From: CAYYGL01 sp964471235
Lineage (GTDB): Bacteria; Calditrichota; Calditrichia; RBG-13-44-9; J075
Assembly (NCBI GenBank): GCA_964471235.1
Contig: CAYYGL010000009.1
Coordinates: 1 to 46,674, forward strand
Direction: 5' to 3'
DNA: 46,674 nucleotides
The notes beneath the pieces were generated by a model. That model worked only from the letters and a program-made list of their open reading frames with translations. It did not search any database and was not told the DNA's origin. Shown here one piece after another: positions 41,764 through 46,674 of this stretch (position 1 is the stretch's first letter; each line of letters starts with the position of its first letter). The position numbers were made by a program, and so were the translations under genes.

Positions 41764-42734
41764 TGTAGCGTTTCCCCTTCCCTGGTTCGGTTCCGTAGCC
41801 AACAATTCAGATCTCGATGAACGACCTCCTCCAGAAGTCGGATATCCTCCCGAAAGTAATCCCGCAGGATTTTTTGCATGTTTTCACTCATCGGCGGTTT
41901 GGTAATATTTTTTACCTTGATTTTCTCTTTTAACGTTGCCCGGTGCATTTTGGGAACAATCAATCGTATTAACGGGCGGAGAAATCGTTTGAATGAATTG
42001 TCCCGAAATAGCAGATGATGTACCCATTGATGTTTCGGAATGCCGGTGGCATTAAATCGGTCTAATCGGGGAGGGAGGAATCCCCGCTCAACTTCCAGAA
42101 ACCCGAACACCTCCTGTAGAAGTGCCGGGAGATTATCCCGGAGATCATCAAAGAACAGAATTTTTACCCGATCAAACTGCTCCTGATAAGCACGAATCTG
42201 AGGGGTATAACGAAAACGGTCAAAATGGGCAAGAGTGAGGTAGCCTTCGGAAATACGTTTTGCCTGGGCATAAAAAGCCTCTTCAAAGGTCAATGGTTCC
42301 TTGCCGGAAGCCCGATACATCAAATAGTGCGAATAACTGGCTTCGATGGGATTCCGCAGGATGATAATAATCTTCACATCTTTCCAATCCGGTAAAAAGC
42401 GTTTAATATTGGTGATGCTTAAATCTTTGTAATAGAGATAGGAGGTGGAAGCCTCTCCAACTGCTTTTTCAGTTGTTGCCCCGGCAAATAATTCCCGGTA
42501 ACGGTGGATATCCCGGATAAAATTCGATAAGGGATGAGGGTACATTTGACGAATGATTTGAGAGTCATCAGGATGTGTTGTGCTGAAAAAATGGGGTTCT
42601 TTTGCAGGGCTCATATAAATTTCCGGATGTTGCCCCAGGTAGTAGTATAACGCAGTGGTTCCACATTTGGGTGCTCCCACGATCAGGAAGTTCGGGAGAT
42701 TTCGTTGATATCTTGAAGGAGTTTTTGTTCCCAT
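41745..42734 (-). CDS. PAPS-dependent sulfotransferase
   Basis: A 329-residue sulfotransferase-fold protein. The 5'-phosphosulfate-binding loop NFLIVGAPKCGTTALYYYL is at about 13-31. HPEIYMSPAKEPHFFS follows, as in heparan-type and bacterial carbohydrate sulfotransferases. The 3'-phosphate-binding segment IILRNPIEASYSHYL is at about 121-135. It should transfer sulfate from PAPS to a hydroxyl on the glycan. It sits between the Wzx and glf genes. PAPS synthesis genes are not in this window. Confidence 0.9.
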   Translation of the reverse strand: MGTKTPSRYQRNLPNFLIVGAPKCGTTALYYYLGQHPEIYMSPAKEPHFFSTTHPDDSQIIRQMYPHPLSNFIRDIHRYRELFAGATTEKAVGEASTSYLYYKDLSITNIKRFLPDWKDVKIIIILRNPIEASYSHYLMYRASGKEPLTFEEAFYAQAKRISEGYLTLAHFDRFRYTPQIRAYQEQFDRVKILFFDDLRDNLPALLQEVFGFLEVERGFLPPRLDRFNATGIPKHQWVHHLLFRDNSFKRFLRPLIRLIVPKMHRATLKEKIKVKNITKPPMSENMQKILRDYFREDIRLLEEVVHRDLNCWLRNRTREGETLQCNTTI

Positions 42735-42852
42735 AATGTCACAAGAGCCATTTTGGAATGATTGGATGTTTCAATTATCATCTTTTCTAAATCTGTCATG
42801 CCGATCCGTTAAAGACCCCCAGAGAATGTTCGGTTTGGGCATCTTCTTTTCA

Positions 42853-44232
42853 TCACCGCAAACTGCGTGAGCCGGGAAAATAAAAACTGGAGATACCCAA
42901 AACCTTTCGACCATAGGCAACTGATGTAAAATTCCACAGGAGCAGACTGACCATGCTGGCAATAGCTGCGCCATTGATGCCAAAACGGGGAATAAGGATG
43001 AGATTCAATATCACATTCAGGATTGCGGCTCCAAATAAAATCAGATTTAGAGCCTGTTCTTTACCTAACATCCGCAATAAAGGGGCAATTAGCCCGCAAG
43101 CCGATCCGCCAAATCTTCCCACACACAAAATGAGCAGTACCATAATTCCTCCGGTAAATTGTGCTCCAAATAACGAAAGGATGATTCCCGGGAAAAGTAA
43201 GCAGATGATGATTATCGGAAAGCTTCCCCAGAAATTCAACCTGGCAGCCTGGTTTACCAACCGCTTTAACTCCTGATGTTTCCCGGTATTATATAATTCT
43301 GTAAACTTGGGTGCGGCAATCGAGTTAATTCCGAACATGGGAATTGTACTGATAGCGGCAACCCGCAATGCCACGGCATAAATCCCCACTTGTGCCTCAT
43401 TCGTATATATTCCCAACATAATACGGTCGATCCATCCCATGACCAGGAGGATGGAGCCGGAAATGAGCATGTGGGAAGCGATCTGCAAAATGTGTGGGGA
43501 GCTTATTTCCGGATAGCGTTGGCGGGAATGGGGTACGATTCCTTGCCGGGCATGTCGCCAGAGCAGATATGCGACTCCGGAACCTCCGGTGACAGCCGTT
43601 AAATAGGCATACAGCGGCGCAGCAGGCTGGTCTATCCCCAGTAGAGTGAGAATTGTCAGTATCGTTCCGCCAAACAGGGACAGGAGGATAAATTGTAAAA
43701 ACACATACGCTTTCACGCGTTTCAACCCCCGCAGGCTTTCGGCAAATATATAGAAAAGCGTCAGGGGAAATATGGCTGCCGATGTCCAGCGAAAATATGG
43801 GGATAAAAAGGGTTTGTGAAACACGTCTCGGGCAATAAGCGGTGTTATTATCCATAGAAGCAAACTAATTCCGGTAGCGAATGCCGTACCCCAACGACGG
43901 ATGAGGCGATGCGTCCATAACACTTCATCCCAGCGACTCTGCGCCGCATATTTGGCGATCAGACGCATCACCGTGGTGTCCAGGCCGAATTTCCCCATCA
44001 TGGTACCGATGTTCAGGATGGTTAACGAAAGGGCAAAAATCCCCATTCCCACTGCGCCGTAATGATGGGTTATCAGCAGGGTAAAGGCGTAGCCCAGCAG
44101 CATCCCGGTTACGCGCATTGTCAGGGCGATTGAACTGCCGCTCAATAATTCCTTTAGATGCAGATCGCGCTGCAACCGCCGGGTGAATCGACTCTGTATT
44201 ACGGTTATCCATTCCATAAACAGACATATCAT
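42853..44232 (-). CDS. Wzx-type oligosaccharide flippase
   Basis: A 459-residue MOP-superfamily membrane protein with about fourteen hydrophobic helices. The N-terminal SIALTMRVTGMLLGYAFTLL and GIFALSLTILNIGTMMGKFG, and the C-terminal ALNLILFGAAILNVILNLIL with PRFGINGAAIASMVS, are typical of Wzx/polysaccharide export proteins. It would flip lipid-linked repeat units across the inner membrane for the Wzy-like protein at 37005. GGA lies eight bases before the ATG. It is the first gene after the broken ATPase. 118 bases separate it from the sulfotransferase gene. Confidence 0.88.
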   Translation of the reverse strand: MICLFMEWITVIQSRFTRRLQRDLHLKELLSGSSIALTMRVTGMLLGYAFTLLITHHYGAVGMGIFALSLTILNIGTMMGKFGLDTTVMRLIAKYAAQSRWDEVLWTHRLIRRWGTAFATGISLLLWIITPLIARDVFHKPFLSPYFRWTSAAIFPLTLFYIFAESLRGLKRVKAYVFLQFILLSLFGGTILTILTLLGIDQPAAPLYAYLTAVTGGSGVAYLLWRHARQGIVPHSRQRYPEISSPHILQIASHMLISGSILLVMGWIDRIMLGIYTNEAQVGIYAVALRVAAISTIPMFGINSIAAPKFTELYNTGKHQELKRLVNQAARLNFWGSFPIIIICLLFPGIILSLFGAQFTGGIMVLLILCVGRFGGSACGLIAPLLRMLGKEQALNLILFGAAILNVILNLILIPRFGINGAAIASMVSLLLWNFTSVAYGRKVLGISSFYFPGSRSLR

Positions 44233-44273
44233 CGGTATTTTCCGGAAATGCTATATACCCGGTGGGATGATTT

Positions 44274-44333
44274 TTAACCGACTGGCGTGGTTGACCGTAA
44301 GTTTTCGAAAAATAGAGGGGGCATTTGTGTTAT
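44274..44333 (-). pseudogene. Possible 3' remnant of the AAA/DUF4143 gene
   Basis: A second frame just past the ATPase stop reads ITQMPPLFFENLRSTTPVG. It resembles the PPFF-x-NLR segment found mid-way through DUF4143 domains. If real, an internal deletion plus frameshift removed roughly 60-100 residues, and the rest of the gene is gone. The match is short, so this is tentative. Confidence 0.35.
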
Positions 44334-45013
44334 TGGAAGGCTGGATGGTGAGAAAAACGGTTTATTCGGAGCAGGAGTGCAATATCTTTTTCGATATAGC
44401 TTTGAAATATTTCATCTAATATCTTAAATTTTTCCGAAAGTTTCGGCTCTATGACCACCCTGGGATAGCCGCCGAAATTCAAATATTCGTTTAGGAAGTG
44501 ATTCGTCTTATCCCTTTCTACCTGGAAAAAGATTTCCAGGCGATCCAAATATTGGTAGTTTGTTTTGTATTGAAGAAATTCATAAAATGAAACCGGATTG
44601 AGTTGAAATAGACGCTTCCTGCCCGCTAAGGACTCATGAATATGCTCATTGAGTTCCAAACTTCCGGACCCGGAGACGACAAACTGATAGGGCAGGTTTC
44701 GGTCATAGATACCCTTTAGAAATAATCCGGCATCCTCCTTGCGTTGTATTTCATCAATAAAAACCACCCCCTGCTGGTCGCCCAATTCCAGGCGAATTTT
44801 TTGGACCAGGTGTTCCTGGGAGCGGAAATATTGCTTATCCGCCTCGATATCCAGATTTAAAAATAAACTTTGTATGCCTTTTTTTTTGAGTTCATCCCGG
44901 AGCGCAAGCATCAGGGTCGTTTTCCCAACCTGCCGGGGCCCAACAATCATCGATATTTCTTTAGCCGCAAGATGATCCTTTACTTCGGAATAAAGCTCTC
45001 GTTGAATTTCCAT
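44330..45013 (-). pseudogene. AAA_14/DUF4143 ATPase, 3' truncated
   Basis: The first 227 residues match the widespread ATP-binding family with an AAA_14 N-terminus and a DUF4143 C-terminus, which is normally about 370-400 residues. Walker A is IVGPRQVGKTTLMLAL (about 24-39), Walker B is GVVFIDEIQR, and the VSGSGSLEL sensor, GRKRLFQLNPVSFYEFL and FGGYPRVV follow. It stops just after SYIEKDIALLLRI, where DUF4143 should begin its winged-helix part. The product is therefore probably non-functional. It is a mobile-type gene that seems to have landed at the edge of the glycan array. A perfect 10-bp inverted repeat lies upstream. Confidence 0.8.
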
Positions 45014-45566
45014 AATTTTTCATTTAACCCGATATTTTCCAAAATATACTTATAAAATTATCGGGTTATTTAGAAAATAGTGCTATCAATGTAAAGGAAA
45101 ATTATACTGGAAAGGGGGAGAAGGGATATAAGGGGATTTGGTACCCGGGTTTTGTTTTGGGGGGAGAGAGAGTTGAAGGAAAAAGGGAAAGGGGAAATGG
45201 GTAGATGAGAGAATTTGTGAGGGATTGAGTGATAGGATAAAGTAGCAGCAGGATAGCTGTCAGACCTAAGCTATCAGCTTTCAGTCGTAGATGGGTAGAT
45301 GAGAAAGGATGGAAGCCATTTGCCAATAGCTAACAGCTTTTTCCAAAACCAGCAGGCAATGAGCGGGGTTCGATGAGAAAAGGAAATCAGAAGCAGTAGT
45401 GAAACAATCCGATATCCGCAATCCCCAATCCGAACTCATTCCATACCACTCATTACTTATTTTGCTACACATACGGAATATTGAACCCGAAACGCAGGAA
45501 AAGGAGAGCATTGGAAACCGACGGATGGGGCACTGCCACGGAATACTGATTTACTGTCCTACTGAC
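45014..45566. other. Low-complexity intergenic region
   Basis: These 553 bases between the ATPase relic and fcl hold the TAACCCGATA inverted repeat (45025-45068), purine-rich simple sequence, a direct repeat ATGGGTAGATGAGA (45197-45210 and 45291-45304), AATCC-type repeats (45405-45433) and ACTGATTTACTG-type repeats (45544-45587). No gene was found; the 60-120-codon frames here are made of these repeats. Confidence 0.65.
45025..45068. promoter_or_regulatory. Perfect 10-bp inverted repeat upstream of the ATPase
   Basis: TAACCCGATA (45025-45034) and TATCGGGTTA (45059-45068) form perfect arms around 24 bases. The repeat ends 11 bases before the ATPase start. It could be an operator or a 5' leader hairpin. 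The AT-rich loop could hold a promoter. Confidence 0.4.
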
Positions 45567-46523
45567 TTACTGATTACTGTCCCACTGCTCCCTGCCCATC
45601 TCTTCCCTGACAAACCAGTGGTAGGTCATGCGAATTCCTTCCTCCAGAGAGATTTTCGCTTCCCAGCCAAGGGATTTCATGCGGGAGACATCCAGCAACT
45701 TCCGGGGAGTTCCGTCCGGTTTGGAGGTATCGAATGTCAATTCGCCTTCATAACCAACAATCTGCTTAATTAACAGGGCGAGTTCTTTAATGGAAATATC
45801 CTCCCCTACCCCGACGTTGACAAATTGCGGTTCATCATAGTGCAGCATCAGGAACAAGCAGGCATCGGCTAAATCATCCACATGGAGGAACTCGCGCCGG
45901 GGGGTGCCGGTGCCCCAGATTTCCACGGAAGGTTTATGATTGAATTTGGCTTCGTGGAATTTACGGATCAGCGCCGGGAGCACGTGGGAGGTTTTGAGGT
46001 CGAAATTATCGTGGGGACCGTATAGATTGGTGGGCATGGCGGAAATGAAGCGGCAGCCAAATTGACGATAGTATGACTGGCACATTTTAATTCCGGCGAT
46101 TTTGGCAATGGCATACGGTTCGTTAGTTGGTTCCAGGGTGCCGGTGAGCAGATGCTCTTCCTTCATGGGCTGTGGGGCAAATTTGGGATAAATGCAGGAA
46201 CTGCCTAAGAACAGCAATTTTTTGACGCCATGCACATAACTCTGATGGATGACGTTTAATTCGATGGCAAGGTTATCGTAAATAAACTCCGCCGGGTAAG
46301 TATTGTTTGCCAGAATACCGCCCACTTTTGCCGCGGCTAAAAAAACATACTCCGGCTTCTCCTGCTCAAAAAATTCCGCTACTGCGGACTGGTTTCGTAA
46401 ATCCAAATCTGTGGAGGTACGGGTGATGATATTGGAAAACCCTTCCTTCTGTAGTCGACGCAAAATTGCCGAGCCCACCAACCCACGGTGCCCGGCGAGG
46501 TAGATTTTGGAGGAGTTGTTCAT
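45567..46523 (-). CDS. fcl: GDP-L-fucose synthase
   Basis: An NADPH-dependent epimerase/reductase that converts GDP-4-keto-6-deoxy-mannose to GDP-L-fucose in the cytoplasm. The 318-residue product has the N-terminal cofactor loop IYLAGHRGLVGSAILRRL and the family-specific LFLGSSCIYPKFAPQPM with the catalytic Ser. The Tyr-x3-Lys is in EPYAIAKIAGIKMCQSY, and MPTNLYGPHDNFD and GTPRREFLHVDDLA follow, all diagnostic of Fcl/WcaG. The C-terminus GTPRKLLDVSRMKSLGW is also typical. The ribosome-binding site is weak. The partner gmd is not in the window and may lie upstream beyond 46674. Confidence 0.96.
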   Translation of the reverse strand: MNNSSKIYLAGHRGLVGSAILRRLQKEGFSNIITRTSTDLDLRNQSAVAEFFEQEKPEYVFLAAAKVGGILANNTYPAEFIYDNLAIELNVIHQSYVHGVKKLLFLGSSCIYPKFAPQPMKEEHLLTGTLEPTNEPYAIAKIAGIKMCQSYYRQFGCRFISAMPTNLYGPHDNFDLKTSHVLPALIRKFHEAKFNHKPSVEIWGTGTPRREFLHVDDLADACLFLMLHYDEPQFVNVGVGEDISIKELALLIKQIVGYEGELTFDTSKPDGTPRKLLDVSRMKSLGWEAKISLEEGIRMTYHWFVREEMGREQWDSNQ

Positions 46524-46531
46524 TATCTATC

Positions 46532-46558
46532 CACGAATTTCACGAATTTACACGAATT
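46532..46558. repeat. Triple CACGAATT repeat
   Basis: CACGAATT occurs at 46532-46539, 46541-46548 and 46551-46558, spaced by one and two bases. This simple intergenic repeat is seen in many unrelated bacterial genomes. Here it lies just upstream of fcl. No further gene is visible in the remaining ~115 bases of the window. Confidence 0.6.
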
Positions 46559-46674
46559 GGAATTGTCGAAGCTTTTCTCAAAGCCACAATTTTGTACCTT
46601 ATGAATCTGACAAACAACTTAAATTATCTCTTTCATCTGTTATTATAATCATGATATTTCAACTTCGTGCCCCT

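Noticed and set aside
45399..45773. 124-codon plus-strand frame
   Set aside because: The first part is AATCC/ACTG simple repeat and the rest is antisense to fcl.

Overview
The window looks like a chromosomal segment from a Gram-negative bacterium of the FCB group, most like Calditrichota/KSB1-type lineages. The basis is a secreted FG-GAP protein ending in a type IX secretion (Por) sorting domain with the YPNPFNP signature, several lipoproteins with clear lipoboxes, an outer-membrane barrel candidate, and intermediate GC. No rRNA, tRNA, CRISPR array, integrase or complete transposase gene was seen. The taxonomic call is inference from protein style, not from a marker tree.

Layout. 1-1983: the 3' end of a phosphate uptake operon (pstA partial, pstB, phoU). 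1991-6124: an FG-GAP/ASPIC/T9SS protein, a YrdC/Sua5-family protein, an alpha/beta hydrolase and a DUF2809 membrane protein. 6404-14815: a minus-strand block with a TPR-like exported protein, a MoxR AAA+ ATPase, a TgpA-like membrane transglutaminase and a DUF58 protein. This is a classic MoxR/DUF58/transglutaminase cell-envelope cluster, here split by a non-autonomous mobile element. 15661-17844: an SLC12-like cation-chloride/amino-acid permease. 18499-23575: uvrB, an exported TPR-like protein and purD. 23589-29873: zinc-ribbon-like, lipoprotein, fibronectin-type and barrel proteins of unknown role. 30303-46523: a surface-polysaccharide locus.

The polysaccharide locus holds a UDP-sugar epimerase on the plus strand, then a long minus-strand array. 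Reading 5' to 3' on the minus strand it runs: GDP-fucose synthase; a broken AAA ATPase; Wzx flippase; sulfotransferase; UDP-galactopyranose mutase; a GlfT-like GT2; GT4; Wzy/ligase; two GT4s; a thymidylate-kinase-like P-loop kinase; a membrane-anchored nucleotidyltransferase; an Alg14-like/Alg13-like pair; and a GT2. Many junctions are 1-19 bp overlaps, so much of the array is probably co-translated. The set implies a lipid-linked repeat unit containing fucose and galactofuranose, possibly sulfated, flipped by Wzx and polymerised by Wzy. The initiating phosphoglycosyltransferase, the chain-length control and export genes, and gmd are not in the window.

The most distinctive non-coding structure is two families of repeats. 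One is a ~238-bp MITE-like element. It has two near-complete copies in inverted orientation (13166-13402, 18164-18402), terminal inverted repeats, an internal GC-rich palindrome and, for one copy, a perfect 8-bp target duplication. A relic of the same end sits inside a dead four-helix-bundle gene near 8600. The other is a short palindromic repeat with core GTCAAAATAAATTTTGAC. It lies just downstream of gene ends at 6280-6376 and 29896-30094, and at the second place it forms part of a nested ~160-nt palindrome.
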